Positions 28,714-38,193 of a DNA stretch of 64,000 bases are shown here, one piece after another. The stretch is from the NCBI GenBank assembly GCA_002292285.1, contig DBBP01000008.1, forward strand, positions 509,876 through 573,875, written 5' to 3'. A model generated the notes under the pieces. That model had not been told where the DNA came from, made no database searches, and saw nothing but the letters and a program-made list of their open reading frames with translations. The translations under genes and the position numbers were made by a program. This DNA comes from Proteobacteria bacterium UBA981. GTDB lineage: Bacteria; Pseudomonadota; Gammaproteobacteria; Ga0077536. The number at the start of each line of letters is the position of its first letter. Positions within the stretch are counted from its first letter, which is position 1.

Positions 28714-29562
28714 GTGAGATTCAAAGTGCGCGAATTGGGCAACGGTTTCGCTGCCGAAATTCAGGACATCGATTTAAGCGCCAACCAAGATGCTGACGCG
28801 ATCGAAGAACTCAAACAACTGTGGTGGCGCTACGGGGTTCTGGTCTTTCGTGATCAGCATCTCACCGAACGGCAAGAAGCAGATTTCAGTGCCAGATTCG
28901 GTCCGCTGGAAATTCATCTTCGCCACGAGTATCTATCGCGCGATACGCCGGAGATTCTCTATATCTCAAACATTGTGGAAGATGGTCGCGAGATTGGTAT
29001 TTTGTCCAATAACGATGTCGGCTGGCACTATGACCAGATCTATTTACCGCAACCTGCAGTGGGTTCTTTGTTGTATGCGGTTGAACTACCGCAGGCCGGC
29101 GGCGCGACGTATTTCGCAGACACGGTGAGCGCCTACGAGCAGCTACCCCAGGACGTTAAACAGACTCTGGCAGGCAAACGTGCCGTGCAGTCCTATGCGA
29201 AATTCAATCGCGCTTATAGTGTGCCGACAAATGAAGCGCAGACACGCAAGACTCAGGACATCGATCATCCGGTGGTGCGGACTCACCCCTACTCCGGGCG
29301 TCAATCCTTATACGTCTGCGCTGGCATGACAACCGAAATTCTCGGCTTGCCGAGCGACGAAAGCGCAGAATTAATCACCTGGTTATGCGAATGGAGCGTG
29401 CGCCCTGAATTCGTCTATCGCCACGACTGGCGACTTGGTGATGCAGTGTTGTGGGATAACGCCGCAAGCATCCATCGCCGCGAACCGTTTGATTTGAGCG
29501 AGCGCCGACTCATGAAGCGCACCACGATTCAGCCATTGCCGGAAGTGGCCGTCCCCTTTTAG
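28714..29562 (+). CDS. TauD/TfdA-family 2-oxoglutarate-dependent dioxygenase
   Basis: 282 residues from the GTG at 28714, which has GGAG at 28702; starts further upstream encode unrelated residues. Iron ligands are His105 and Asp107 in WHYDQ and the distal His254 in NAASIHRRE, and the 2-oxoglutarate-binding Arg follows in MKRTTIQ. The family hydroxylates sulfonates, phenoxyacids or carnitine-like compounds. Position after an acyl-CoA dehydrogenase and CoA transferase suggests an initial hydroxylation in the same pathway, which is inference. Confidence 0.86.
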   Translation: MRFKVRELGNGFAAEIQDIDLSANQDADAIEELKQLWWRYGVLVFRDQHLTERQEADFSARFGPLEIHLRHEYLSRDTPEILYISNIVEDGREIGILSNNDVGWHYDQIYLPQPAVGSLLYAVELPQAGGATYFADTVSAYEQLPQDVKQTLAGKRAVQSYAKFNRAYSVPTNEAQTRKTQDIDHPVVRTHPYSGRQSLYVCAGMTTEILGLPSDESAELITWLCEWSVRPEFVYRHDWRLGDAVLWDNAASIHRREPFDLSERRLMKRTTIQPLPEVAVPF

Positions 29563-29925
29563 CAGGCTATCGAAAAACTACTGCGGCCCCCGTCTGCCGC
29601 GTCGCGTGCTCGCTCACTCCTCGCCTATCTTGATGATTTGTCTCGTCGTTCGCTGCGCGGCTCCTTGCAGCCGGGCATCCTCGCTACGTTTTTCAACAGC
29701 CTGCTACGCATTCGCAGGATAAAACGACTACGACGCCCGTCTGCCGCGTCGCGTGCTCACTCACTCTTCGCCTATCTTGATGATATGTCTCGTCGTTCGC
29801 TGCGCGGCGCCTTGCAGCCGGGCATCCTCGCTACGTTTTTCAACAGCCTGCTACGCATTCGCAGGAAAAAACGACTACGGCGCCCGTCTACCGCGTCGCG
29901 TGTTCACTCATCAGCTTTACCAGGT
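29561..29925. repeat. 147-bp tandem repeat bounded by inverted repeats
   Basis: Copies start at 29591, 29738 and 29885 (each at CGTCTrCCGCGTCGCGTG), giving an exact 147-base period and about 2.3 copies with few mismatches. Each unit ends in GTTTTTCAACAGCCTGCT (29688, 29835), whose inverted partner AGCAGGCTATCGAAAAAC starts the array at 29561. It lies between two convergent genes. The open reading frame that runs through it is only the repeat translated and is not called as a gene. It resembles the dispersed intergenic elements of gammaproteobacteria with a GCTGTTGAAAAA core. Confidence 0.85.
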
Positions 29926-29953
29926 TCAGTAGCGGCTCTCTGCCCAGAGTGGT

Positions 29954-30832
29954 TCAAACGTTTTGAGCACGGACCGCCTGTGCGGTGTCGATAAGGCGTT
30001 GCGCTTTTTCGACGATCGGATAATCAACGAAGTAACCATCCACCTGTATCGATGCCAGGCCATCGGCTTCGGCTTGTGCAAAGCTTGCGACAATTTTCTC
30101 TGCCCACGCAACTTCCGCATCGTCCGGGGTATAGATGCGATTCGCGAGCGCAACCTGGTCGGGGTGAATGCATAGCTTGCCCTGAAAACCGAACTCACGG
30201 CCGAGTCGGGTCGACGCTTCCAGCGCGTCGTGCTCGCGGATATGGATGAAGACCGTATCGACCGGCGCTTCGAGTTCCGCCATTCGTGAGGCTAGCACCA
30301 GCTCGGCACGTGCCGCAGCCAGTTCGCCTTCTGTCAGAGTCCAGGTCAGGCCCAAATCACGGGTGTAGTCACCTGCGCCAAACGAAAAACGTTTGACCCG
30401 CGTACCACTTGCGGCGATGTCTCGAATAGCGCCCATGCCGCGAGCGGTTTCAATAATCGGCAACAGGTCGATGCGACCAACTTCAAGTCCGAGGCGGCGC
30501 TCAAGATTAGCCATCGCCCAATCAACGCTATGCAGATCACTCACGCGCTCAACTTTCGGCAACATCACGCCGTCCAGCCACGGGCCAACCACTGCCTCCA
30601 GATCGTCGAAGCACCATTCGGTGTCGATGCTGTTTACGCGCACATAACCGCGGCACGGGCGGGGCTTTCGCAACGCAGCGACCACACTCGCGCGGGTCGT
30701 CTCCTTCTCGGCCACTGCGACAGCATCCTCAAGATCAAGGATGGCAACGTCGCAGCCGGTGGTGAAAACTTTCTCGACGCGGCGCGCATGATTTCCCGGC
30801 GTAAACAAAAAGGTACGATTGAGTTGCGGCAT
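29954..30832 (-). CDS. HpcH/HpaI or CitE-like CoA ester lyase
   Basis: 292 residues. The opening RTFLFTPGNHARRVEK, the DLEDAV motif, LLPIIETARG, FGAGDYTRDLG and the C-terminal VDGYFVDYPIVEKAQR belong to the citrate-lyase-beta/malyl-CoA-lyase group with a TIM barrel and Mg-binding Glu and Asp. Members cleave (or form) 3-hydroxydicarboxyl-CoA thioesters such as malyl- or citramalyl-CoA. This fits the hydratase and CoA transferase repertoire of the window. Its own substrate is not certain. Confidence 0.85.
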   Translation of the reverse strand: MPQLNRTFLFTPGNHARRVEKVFTTGCDVAILDLEDAVAVAEKETTRASVVAALRKPRPCRGYVRVNSIDTEWCFDDLEAVVGPWLDGVMLPKVERVSDLHSVDWAMANLERRLGLEVGRIDLLPIIETARGMGAIRDIAASGTRVKRFSFGAGDYTRDLGLTWTLTEGELAAARAELVLASRMAELEAPVDTVFIHIREHDALEASTRLGREFGFQGKLCIHPDQVALANRIYTPDDAEVAWAEKIVASFAQAEADGLASIQVDGYFVDYPIVEKAQRLIDTAQAVRAQNV

Positions 30833-31019
30833 GAGGTACGAATTCCCAGACTAGACAAGCACGCAAAGCGTAGCGCATTTTTCGGTCGTCAGTAGCGCAG
30901 CAATGGCCATCTTGACGAGCCCGCCCAGTCCACGCACGCTGTTGCCATTCACGCACTCGAGGCCGGGCCGTAGCGTGGCCCTCGAGCAACTGGTAATCAA
31001 TCTGATCTGACAGGAACCT

Positions 31020-31766
31020 ATGATGAATCGAGGGCATGCACTAGTCACCGGCGCCTTGGGTGGTCTCGGCACCGCCATCACCGCTAATTTGTTATCCGCC
31101 GGGCACAGTGTTGTCGCCTGTGATCGACGTGGCGATGATGCCGATAGCTGGCTCGCGCAATTCCCCACCGAGCAGCGCGACCGACTCAGCTTCCATGCGT
31201 TGGATATTCGCAATCTGGGTGCGTGCGAGAAGCTCCGCGACCAGTTAATTGCCGAGAGCATTCATATCGCCTATTTGATCAACAACGCTGGCATCGCCAA
31301 TCTGGCGCCACCCTGGGAGATGGACCCCGCCGCGTTCGATCGGGTCATCCAGGTTAATGTCTACGGGACCTTCCACCTTACCCGAACATTTTGCGGCGCG
31401 ATGCGCGAGCGGAACTTTGGCCGCGTCGTCAATTTCGCATCCCTGGCAGCATTTGATCCCGATAGCGGCATGGCCGGTTATGCAGCCGCCAAGGCCGGCG
31501 TTATCGGCTATACGCATTCCATTGCAGGTGACCTGGCCGCGCACAACATCACGGCCAACGCCATCGCTCCAGGTCTGATCTGGCATGAGCGATTGCGCCC
31601 AACCTACACTGACGAAGAACGTGAAAAGTTCCGCCGCAACATTCCTATGGCACGCGAAGGTGAACCTGCCGAGATTGCCGAGACCGTAGCGTTCCTACTT
31701 TCAGACGGCGCTGCCTACATCACTGGCCAGACGATTCATGTGAACGGTGGCGCGTATATGACTTGA
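31020..31766 (+). CDS. Short-chain dehydrogenase/reductase
   Basis: 248 residues. Nucleotide motif TGALGGLG near residue 11, NNAG (about 91), catalytic Ser in NFASLA, YAAAK, and the C-terminal YITGQTIHVNGG are all present, so a classical NAD(P)-dependent SDR. AGGAA stands in front of the first of two adjacent ATGs. Divergent from the CoA ester lyase. Substrate unknown; relatives reduce 3-oxoacyl thioesters or oxidise cyclic alcohols. Confidence 0.9.
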   Translation: MMNRGHALVTGALGGLGTAITANLLSAGHSVVACDRRGDDADSWLAQFPTEQRDRLSFHALDIRNLGACEKLRDQLIAESIHIAYLINNAGIANLAPPWEMDPAAFDRVIQVNVYGTFHLTRTFCGAMRERNFGRVVNFASLAAFDPDSGMAGYAAAKAGVIGYTHSIAGDLAAHNITANAIAPGLIWHERLRPTYTDEEREKFRRNIPMAREGEPAEIAETVAFLLSDGAAYITGQTIHVNGGAYMT

Positions 31767-32127
31767 ATTGAAACGCGCGTGATACTCAGGCGTCCAGCTA
31801 GGCGACATCGCAGCGCTCTGCCTGTTCAGCCCGCCCTGATGCCGCGCTACGAGAGTCCAGCTGTCTCCTACGCTGAACCGCGTCTGAGTGATACAGCAGA
31901 AGCGCTGACGGAACCGGGCATCCCTGGGTGTACCGCCAAACGTTGAATGCCCGGACACGATGTCGGCGGTATAGACGTCAGCGCCAAAGCGACCAACTTG
32001 CGGATGACCGTCTCCTGCTGAGCATAAGCTCACCTCTGGTCGCGATAGAAAATCATATTGCGGTGGTACAGCGCGTCTTCGAGTGCAACAATATGCAACG
32101 CGCAGCTGATTCCGCCATGCCGCGCGT
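31767..32127. other. Convergent intergenic region
   Basis: About 360 bases between the SDR and the Rieske gene, which point toward each other. I see no credible coding frame, no repeat and no U-tailed terminator hairpin. Confidence 0.4.
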
Positions 32128-32442
32128 TCAGCCATCGATATCAACACAGACGATGCCACGCTCGATCCACACCAGGTAAGTTTTCAGAGCAACTGCGCAG
32201 GGCGACATGCTGGCTTCGCCGCTGCGAATGTTGAATCGCCCAAGATGAAACGGGCACACGATCTCGTCGCCATCAACCTCGCCATCGGCGAGCGACGCCT
32301 CGCCATGTGTACATAGGTCGTCAGTGGCAAACCATTCGCCATCGAGGTGATACACCGCGATATCCGTACGTCCCGCCAGCTCGACTCGTCGGATTTCGCC
32401 GACCTCGAGTTCAGCGGCAAGGAATAACTCAACAGCAGGCAT
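32128..32442 (-). CDS. Rieske [2Fe-2S] ferredoxin of oxygenase type
   Basis: 104 residues from the ATG at 32442; a TTG three codons earlier is also possible. The cluster ligands are Cys44 and His46 (CTHGEA) and Cys63 and His66 (CPFHLG), with 16 residues between the two pairs, the spacing of naphthalene/biphenyl dioxygenase ferredoxins. It would pass electrons to an oxygenase. No terminal oxygenase or reductase subunit lies beside it; the nearest oxygenase is the flavin-dependent monooxygenase upstream, which normally does not use a ferredoxin. Confidence 0.88.
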   Translation of the reverse strand: MPAVELFLAAELEVGEIRRVELAGRTDIAVYHLDGEWFATDDLCTHGEASLADGEVDGDEIVCPFHLGRFNIRSGEASMSPCAVALKTYLVWIERGIVCVDIDG

Positions 32443-32626
32443 GATTTTCAATCGGTATTTAGAGGTGGAGCGAAATCATGCATCAACGCGTCATCGTCCG
32501 GCAAATCAGGTGTACGCCAGCCTGCGGCTCATGGTTGGGCTGCCGGCGACCGCTATGAGTACTCGCAATCCGTTTCGCACTCGACTGAGTCAGATAGGTT
32601 TAGCTTTTCGCGCGGCTTGACCGCCC

Positions 32627-34018
32627 TTACTTACGTTTCGGTTGCTTCCACGGTGGCAACGACCGATGGGCGTGGTGCTCTGGAAACAGTCGTTTATTGC
32701 CGGCGCCGAAATAACTTTCGCGCAAAGTCTCGCCATCGTAAGCGGTACGCATACGACCGCGACGCTGCAATTCGGGTACCACCAACTCAACAAAATCCCG
32801 AAAACCCGACGGCTGATCGACAGGTGCCAGATTGAAGCCATCGCAACCGCCTACATCCATCCAGCGTTCCAATTCATCGGCAACAGTCTGCGGGCTGCCG
32901 ACAATCTTCGGCATCACTGATCCGATCGACAAATACTCACCAATCTCCTGCAGGGTCCAGTCGCGATCAGGATCGATAGCCTCAAACGTGCCCAGCAAAC
33001 CCTGAATAGCGTCGGTCTTCATGTCCTTCAGACGGGCCGTCTTGTCGAGTGATGCAAGATCGACCCCGACCCAGCCGCAAAACAGCGCCAGCGAACCTTC
33101 CGGGCTGCGGAACTGTTCGGCGGTCTCGAGCTTGAGCTGAGCTTCGGCGTCGGTTGGAGCGACAATCACCGTGATACCAGGAAATATCTTCACCTGATTG
33201 GCTTTACGCCCCGCTGCACGCACCGCCTTGCGCACTTGTTTTACCCCTGTGACACAGGCGTCCAGATGCGGATACAGCGCAAAAATCGCTTCAGCATGCG
33301 TGGCCGCAAACTCGACCCCACGCCCCGATTGACCAGCCTGATACAACACCGGTGTCCGCTGCGGCGACGGTTCACACATATGCGGGCCGGGAACATTGAA
33401 GTACCTACCCGCGTAATTTATCTCATGCACTTTGGCGGGATCAGTATGCATATCGTTGACGGTGTCACGAACGATGGCGTCCTCTTCCCATGAGTGTTCC
33501 CACAGCTGATAGACCACGTCGAGATATTCTTCAGCACGGTCGTAGCGCTCGTCGTGGGCCATTTGGTCATCGAGGCCGAAATTCGCATTCGCATCGGCGA
33601 GGTAGGACGTGACGATATTCCAGGCGATACGACCGCGCGTGAGGTGGTCGAGCGTCGAAAATACTTTTGCTGCCTGGTAGGGCGCGAAATAAGTCGTTGA
33701 ATAAGTGCAGGCGAACCCGATATGTCGCGTCGCATAGGCCATCGCTGAAATAACCAGAGTCGGGTCATTACTGGGGAACTGCACGGTGTGTCGGACGGCT
33801 GCTTCGCGCGAACCTTTGTAGACGTTGTAAGTGCCATGTACATCAGCAAGAAACAGCGTGTCGAAACATCCGGCCTCTAGCATGCACGCGAGATCAACCC
33901 AGTAATCAACATCCTTATAACCGAGACTCGAACCGTCCAGCGGGTGCTTCCATTGGCCTTTCGAATGATGGCAAATGGAACACTGTGTAAATGCGTTCAT
34001 GTGAATTTGTTTCGCCAT
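32627..34018 (-). CDS. NtaA/SnaA/DszA-family FMN-dependent monooxygenase
   Basis: 463 residues, normal for the family. It opens MAKQIHMNAFTQCSICHHSKGQWKHP (abbreviated here to its start), and contains TLFLADVHGTYNVYKG, FACTYSTTYFAPYQAAK, GRIAWNIVTSYL and QAGQSGRGVEFA, all classic for the two-component flavin monooxygenases acting on nitrilotriacetate, dibenzothiophene sulfone or pristinamycin precursors. It needs a separate FMN reductase, which is not evident nearby. A GGGAGG site precedes the ATG. Confidence 0.9.
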   Translation of the reverse strand: MAKQIHMNAFTQCSICHHSKGQWKHPLDGSSLGYKDVDYWVDLACMLEAGCFDTLFLADVHGTYNVYKGSREAAVRHTVQFPSNDPTLVISAMAYATRHIGFACTYSTTYFAPYQAAKVFSTLDHLTRGRIAWNIVTSYLADANANFGLDDQMAHDERYDRAEEYLDVVYQLWEHSWEEDAIVRDTVNDMHTDPAKVHEINYAGRYFNVPGPHMCEPSPQRTPVLYQAGQSGRGVEFAATHAEAIFALYPHLDACVTGVKQVRKAVRAAGRKANQVKIFPGITVIVAPTDAEAQLKLETAEQFRSPEGSLALFCGWVGVDLASLDKTARLKDMKTDAIQGLLGTFEAIDPDRDWTLQEIGEYLSIGSVMPKIVGSPQTVADELERWMDVGGCDGFNLAPVDQPSGFRDFVELVVPELQRRGRMRTAYDGETLRESYFGAGNKRLFPEHHAHRSLPPWKQPKRK

Positions 34019-34106
34019 GCTGCTGCCCTCCCAAGACGCTAGCAGAGGTGGATTAAGACTTCGGTGATCTGTATTCCTCCGCCTGCGCGGAACTCGACTC
34101 GAGAGA

Positions 34107-35246
34107 TCAGTCGGCGAGATAGTGATTCAAGCGTTCGTAGGCGCTCAGAAAGTCTTCCTGAAAGTCCTGCATCACTGCCCGCACCGGACGCGCTTCGTTC
34201 ATCAGGCCAACGCCTTGCCCGACCCAGTAGGTCGCGAGTTTTTGAGCGCCCTCGTGACCGCTTTGCGACAGCTTGTCGACTTTACTCAAAGCCGGCTCAC
34301 TAACAAACGACTGCAGCGGCATCGGCAGTGGCTCAGGCCCAAGCGGACCTTCCCATGCATCCGTCCAGGCGGAGCGCAATTGGCGCGAGGGTTCGCCGGT
34401 GCGACTGCGTGAACGCACGGTGTCGCGCGAGGTGGCGCGGAGCATTTTCTCTTTCACGATTGGGTTCGTTTCGGCTTCTGGCGTGGTCAGCCATACTGAA
34501 GCGGTCCACGCCCCAGCCGCACCCATTGCCATGCAAGCGGCCATTTGACGACCGGTCACGATCCCGCCCGCCGCGAGCACAGGAATATCCCCATACGCCT
34601 GAATCGCCTCAACAACCTCGGGTACCAACACCATCGTTGATACCTCGCCGCAATGTCCGCCGGCCTCACCGCCTGCCACGACGAGGATGTCCACCCCCGC
34701 TTCAAGCTGACGAATAGCATGCGCCTTGGCGCCGACCAGCGCCGCTACGGCCACGCCATGTTTGCGACCATATTCGAGCATGCTGTCCGGCGGTACGCCG
34801 AGCGCGTTGGCAATCAATTTGATGGGATGGCGAAACGCCACCTCCATGGTCGCTTCAGCACCTGAGGGGTGGAGATTTTTACCGATTTGCAATGTATTAC
34901 GCCGTGCACGCTCGAGATCAGATGATTCAATGCCGTGCTCGGAGAGAACGCGCGCGCTGAAATCGATATGCGAATCCGGAATCGCCTTGAGCAATCGCTC
35001 GCCGTCAAACGATTCCCCTTTGCCCATAACCTTATCCGGAATAAGCAGATCAAGACCGTAGGGTTTGCCGTCAATATTCGCATCAATCCAGGCGAGTTCC
35101 TCTTCGAGGCGCTCGGCCGACATGCTCGCCGCGCCAAACACACCGAACCCGCCCGCCTTCGAGACTTCCACCACGACATCGCGGCAATGGCTGAAGGCGA
35201 ACAACGGAAACTCGATACCGAGCCGCTCACATAGCGCTGAATTCAT
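34107..35246 (-). CDS. Nitronate monooxygenase family flavoprotein
   Basis: 379 residues from the ATG at 35246 with GGAG upstream. Features of the 2-nitropropane dioxygenase/NMO TIM barrel: KAGGFGVFGAAS, VVAGGEAGGHCGEVST (FMN phosphate loop with the usual catalytic His), and PVLAAGGIVTGRQMAACMAMGAAGAW. It oxidises alkyl nitronates in known members, though many homologues have unknown substrates. It follows an enoyl-CoA hydratase gene by 22 bases on the same strand. Confidence 0.88.
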   Translation of the reverse strand: MNSALCERLGIEFPLFAFSHCRDVVVEVSKAGGFGVFGAASMSAERLEEELAWIDANIDGKPYGLDLLIPDKVMGKGESFDGERLLKAIPDSHIDFSARVLSEHGIESSDLERARRNTLQIGKNLHPSGAEATMEVAFRHPIKLIANALGVPPDSMLEYGRKHGVAVAALVGAKAHAIRQLEAGVDILVVAGGEAGGHCGEVSTMVLVPEVVEAIQAYGDIPVLAAGGIVTGRQMAACMAMGAAGAWTASVWLTTPEAETNPIVKEKMLRATSRDTVRSRSRTGEPSRQLRSAWTDAWEGPLGPEPLPMPLQSFVSEPALSKVDKLSQSGHEGAQKLATYWVGQGVGLMNEARPVRAVMQDFQEDFLSAYERLNHYLAD

Positions 35247-35268
35247 TATCGACTCCGTGCCTCGGGCA

Positions 35269-36066
35269 CTATTTGCCTTTATAAACGGGTTCACGCTTCT
35301 CCATGAACGCGCGCGGCCCTTCCTGCGCATCTTCGGTTTTGAACACCGGCGCTGAAATCTTCGTTTCCAGTTTCAACGCATCCAGTTCCTCCATGCCCAG
35401 ACAAGCACGCGCAGATTTGCGAATTGCCTGCACCGCAATCGGTCCATTGGCCGCTATTTTGTTCGCTATTTCAGTCGCTTTGCCGATAACGTCATCTGTT
35501 ACGTAATTCAGAAACCCGTAGCCGAGCGCTTCGTCGGCGGTGATCAGATCACCAGTCAATAGCAGCTCCATCGCTTTGGCATGCGGCAACTGATGCGGCA
35601 GACGCACCGTTGAACCGCCGGCCGGGAAAATTGCCCACTTCACTTCCTGTACGCCCAGCTTCGCAGCCGGCACAGACACGCGAATGTCTGTGCCCTGGGT
35701 CATCTCCATACCGCCGGCGATGGCATGACCATTAAGCGCAGCGATAACTGGCTTGACCGGATCGAAGCTGCGCAAAAATGCGTATTCAAAAATATCCGGG
35801 CGCGCGAGAAGCTTTTCATCCCACTCATCTTCCACCCCACGGGTGCCCGCAATCAGGGGAACCAGGCGTCCTAAATCGGCGCCGGCGCAAAACACCGTGC
35901 CGGTGCCAGTAAGAATCGCTACGCGTACGTTGTCGTCGTCTCGCACTGCGTCCCACGCATCAGCCAGGCGCACCGCGACCTCGGGATTGACGGCATTGCG
36001 TGCCTCGGGACGGTTGAGTGTGACGGTGGCGATGTGCCCGTCTACTGCGTAATCGACAACGGCCAT
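35269..36066 (-). CDS. Enoyl-CoA hydratase/isomerase family protein
   Basis: 265 residues. Crotonase markers are VTLNRPEARNAVN, the oxyanion loops FCAGADLG and ALNGHAIAGGMEM, and EVKWAIFPAGGSTVRLP. One of the usual hydratase glutamates is in EMTQGTD; the second position is not clear, so hydration versus isomerisation cannot be decided. AGGGAAA precedes the ATG. First of a two-gene unit with the nitronate monooxygenase. Confidence 0.88.
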   Translation of the reverse strand: MAVVDYAVDGHIATVTLNRPEARNAVNPEVAVRLADAWDAVRDDDNVRVAILTGTGTVFCAGADLGRLVPLIAGTRGVEDEWDEKLLARPDIFEYAFLRSFDPVKPVIAALNGHAIAGGMEMTQGTDIRVSVPAAKLGVQEVKWAIFPAGGSTVRLPHQLPHAKAMELLLTGDLITADEALGYGFLNYVTDDVIGKATEIANKIAANGPIAVQAIRKSARACLGMEELDALKLETKISAPVFKTEDAQEGPRAFMEKREPVYKGK

Positions 36067-36303
36067 GCTATTTCCCTTAGTGTGATGATGGAGGCCTTAG
36101 TCTAACCGTGCGGCTTGATCAGGGGAACGCGTGACCGCGCGGTCCAGAAGCGCTAGCGGTGGGCCAGGGGGGGGCGCGAAAGCATCCTTCAGCCATGCTG
36201 ATGGCCGACATCGACCGCCCCTTTGGGAAGGAACACCACTCAACCGTTATCGCCGCCCCTCGCGCTTCCAGTACAATCCGCCCGGCAATTAATCGAGCAG
36301 CGC

Positions 36304-37239
36304 ATGACCACTCACATCCAGCCCGATTGGGCCGCCCCTCATTTGCAGGTAAATCAGCCCGCCCCAGAATGGTTTGCGCGCGCGCTGTCGCACCCCATGC
36401 ATTCGCATTTCGTCGACGTCGAAGGCTGCCCTATTCATTATCTGCGCTGGCAACGCACAGCCAGCGACGCGCCGAAACGCGGCGTACTACTCGTGCACGG
36501 CGGCGGAGCACATGCTAACTGGTGGCGGTTTATTGCGCCGCTTTTGACGCGTGATTACGAGGTGGCGGCGATCGATTTGTCCGGCATGGGTGACAGTGGT
36601 CACCGCGACGAATACAGCGCCGCGCTGCGCGCCGCCGAAATCCGAACGGTCCTTGCCGACGCCGAACTCGGCGCGCAGCCTTTTGTGGTCGGACACTCCT
36701 TTGGCGGTTATATGACCATGCGCTTTGGCGCCGACTACGGCAGCGAGATAGGCGGCGCGGTGATCGTCGACTCACCAATCCGACGCCCTGATGACCCGCA
36801 AGGCCAGACCCCGCAACGCGCACTCAGCCTCGCCCGTCACTACCCGAGCTTCGAACTCGCCATTGAGCGTTTCAGATTGCTGCCGGCGCAGACCTGCGAG
36901 AACGATTTCATCGTCGAATTCATTGCCCGTCACTCGCTCCGCGAGACGGATGCCGGTTGGACATGGAAATTTGATGTCAGCGCGATGGGCTCGCGGCGCT
37001 GGGGCGAACCATTCCACGAGCACCTGCAAAAACTACGTTGCCGCGCTGCCCTGCTGTTTGGACAAAATAGTGCACTGGTGAGCCGCGAGACCGCCGATTA
37101 CATGGCTGAGCTAATGGGCCCGCAAGCACCGGTAGTCGAAATACCCGAAGCGCAGCACCACGTTATGCTCGACCAGCCGTTGGCTTTTGTAGCGAGTTTG
37201 CGCACCTTGTTGGACGCTTGGGTTCGCACTGATGGCTAG
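36304..37239 (+). CDS. Alpha/beta hydrolase
   Basis: 311 residues from the ATG at 36304 (MTTHIQPDWAAPHLQ). HGGGAHANWW forms the oxyanion turn, GHSFGG the nucleophile elbow, and EAQHHVMLDQP the catalytic histidine; the acid probably lies in LLFGQNSALVS, where a clear Asp is absent, so it may sit on the preceding strand. Followed by two small genes in the same direction. Confidence 0.83.
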   Translation: MTTHIQPDWAAPHLQVNQPAPEWFARALSHPMHSHFVDVEGCPIHYLRWQRTASDAPKRGVLLVHGGGAHANWWRFIAPLLTRDYEVAAIDLSGMGDSGHRDEYSAALRAAEIRTVLADAELGAQPFVVGHSFGGYMTMRFGADYGSEIGGAVIVDSPIRRPDDPQGQTPQRALSLARHYPSFELAIERFRLLPAQTCENDFIVEFIARHSLRETDAGWTWKFDVSAMGSRRWGEPFHEHLQKLRCRAALLFGQNSALVSRETADYMAELMGPQAPVVEIPEAQHHVMLDQPLAFVASLRTLLDAWVRTDG

Positions 37240-37281
37240 CCCACTAACCTTGCACTGCAGAACGATTTTTTCGATACGCTG

Positions 37282-37728
37282 ATGGACGTCATTCCGCATA
37301 CCGGTATTGGTGACATACGGCTCGGTTCGAGTCGCGAATCCATCGCCACCATGCTCGGCGCGGCAGAAAAAAAATCGCGCGACTACCATGAAGATGGTGA
37401 GCATTCCGAAGTGTGGGTGTATCGGCTTTTACGCCTCGAACTCTCGTTCGATTCCGAACACGATTTTTATTTATCGCATATCACGTCATATCACCCCTAC
37501 ACCTTGGTGCGCAGCTTCAATCCGATCGGGCTGGAAGAGAAATTTCTGTTGCAGAAGTTCCCACACCTGGATCTCGACGTCGAAGTCAGCACAGAAGAAA
37601 AATATTTCACTGACAAGGTGCTCGACCTGACCTTCGGAACAGCGCGCGGAAAGGTCGTTAGCGTGACAATATTCCCGGCGTATGATGGTGACGGTAAACA
37701 GGTGCTGTGGCCGGCAGGCCCGTCATAG
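37282..37728 (+). CDS. Small cytoplasmic protein of unknown function
   Basis: 148 residues, no signal peptide or membrane segment, acidic and beta-rich. An opening MDVIPHTGIGDIRLGSSRESI resembles small proteins that start with a conserved IRLGxxxxxI helix start, but I cannot name a family. It is 42 bases after the hydrolase and 57 before the GFA-type gene, so probably co-transcribed. Confidence 0.6.
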   Translation: MDVIPHTGIGDIRLGSSRESIATMLGAAEKKSRDYHEDGEHSEVWVYRLLRLELSFDSEHDFYLSHITSYHPYTLVRSFNPIGLEEKFLLQKFPHLDLDVEVSTEEKYFTDKVLDLTFGTARGKVVSVTIFPAYDGDGKQVLWPAGPS

Positions 37729-37785
37729 CAGATCAGGTGCGGGCGTGTGTGGCCCCACTTTCAGAACACAGCGCAGGGAATTTGT

Positions 37786-38193
37786 ATGAAGATAAACGGT
37801 AGCTGCCATTGCAAGAACATTGTCTATTCGGCAGAAATTGATCCGCAGCGCGTGGTTGCGTGCCACTGTACCGACTGCCAGACGCTTTCCGGCAGCGCCT
37901 TCCGAACAGTTGCCTTCACGCTCGAAGACGCCTTTACGCTGGAATCAGGCACGATCAAGATTTACATCAAAACCGCCCAAAGCGGACGCCCGCGCGAGCA
38001 GGCCTTCTGCCCCGAATGCGGTTCCCCTATCTACGCCACATCGACCGGCGAAGGACCGCGAGTTTACGGCTTGCGAGTTGGCACCATAGAGCAGCGCAAA
38101 GAGTTGGCGCCACAGCGACACGTCTGGGCGCAATCAGCACTCTCCTGGATACAGGACATGCACACGCTGCCAACCATCGATCAACAACCGTAA
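37786..38193 (+). CDS. GFA-family zinc protein (glutathione-dependent formaldehyde-activating-like)
   Basis: 135 residues from the ATG at 37786, which has AGGG in front. The zinc ligands are in GSCHCKNI, ACHCTDCQTLSGS and FCPECGSPIY, the complete cysteine set of the GFA family fold. Most family members are not formaldehyde-activating enzymes, so only zinc binding and a possible glutathione-thiol role can be stated. Confidence 0.87.
   Translation: MKINGSCHCKNIVYSAEIDPQRVVACHCTDCQTLSGSAFRTVAFTLEDAFTLESGTIKIYIKTAQSGRPREQAFCPECGSPIYATSTGEGPRVYGLRVGTIEQRKELAPQRHVWAQSALSWIQDMHTLPTIDQQP

Noticed and set aside
29561..29925. Possible CRISPR-like array
   Set aside because: Only 2.3 copies of a long 147-bp unit without unique spacers; not a CRISPR pattern.
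29638..29994. A 118-codon open frame with internally repeated protein sequence (SRRSLRG...FFNSLLRIRR)
   Set aside because: The repetition mirrors the 147-bp DNA repeat (147 is divisible by 3), there is no ribosome-binding site, and the composition is unlike a protein.
31701..32159. Minus-strand open frame of about 150 codons in the convergent gap
   Set aside because: It overlaps the SDR and Rieske genes at its ends, has a composition typical of chance GC-rich frames and no recognisable motif.
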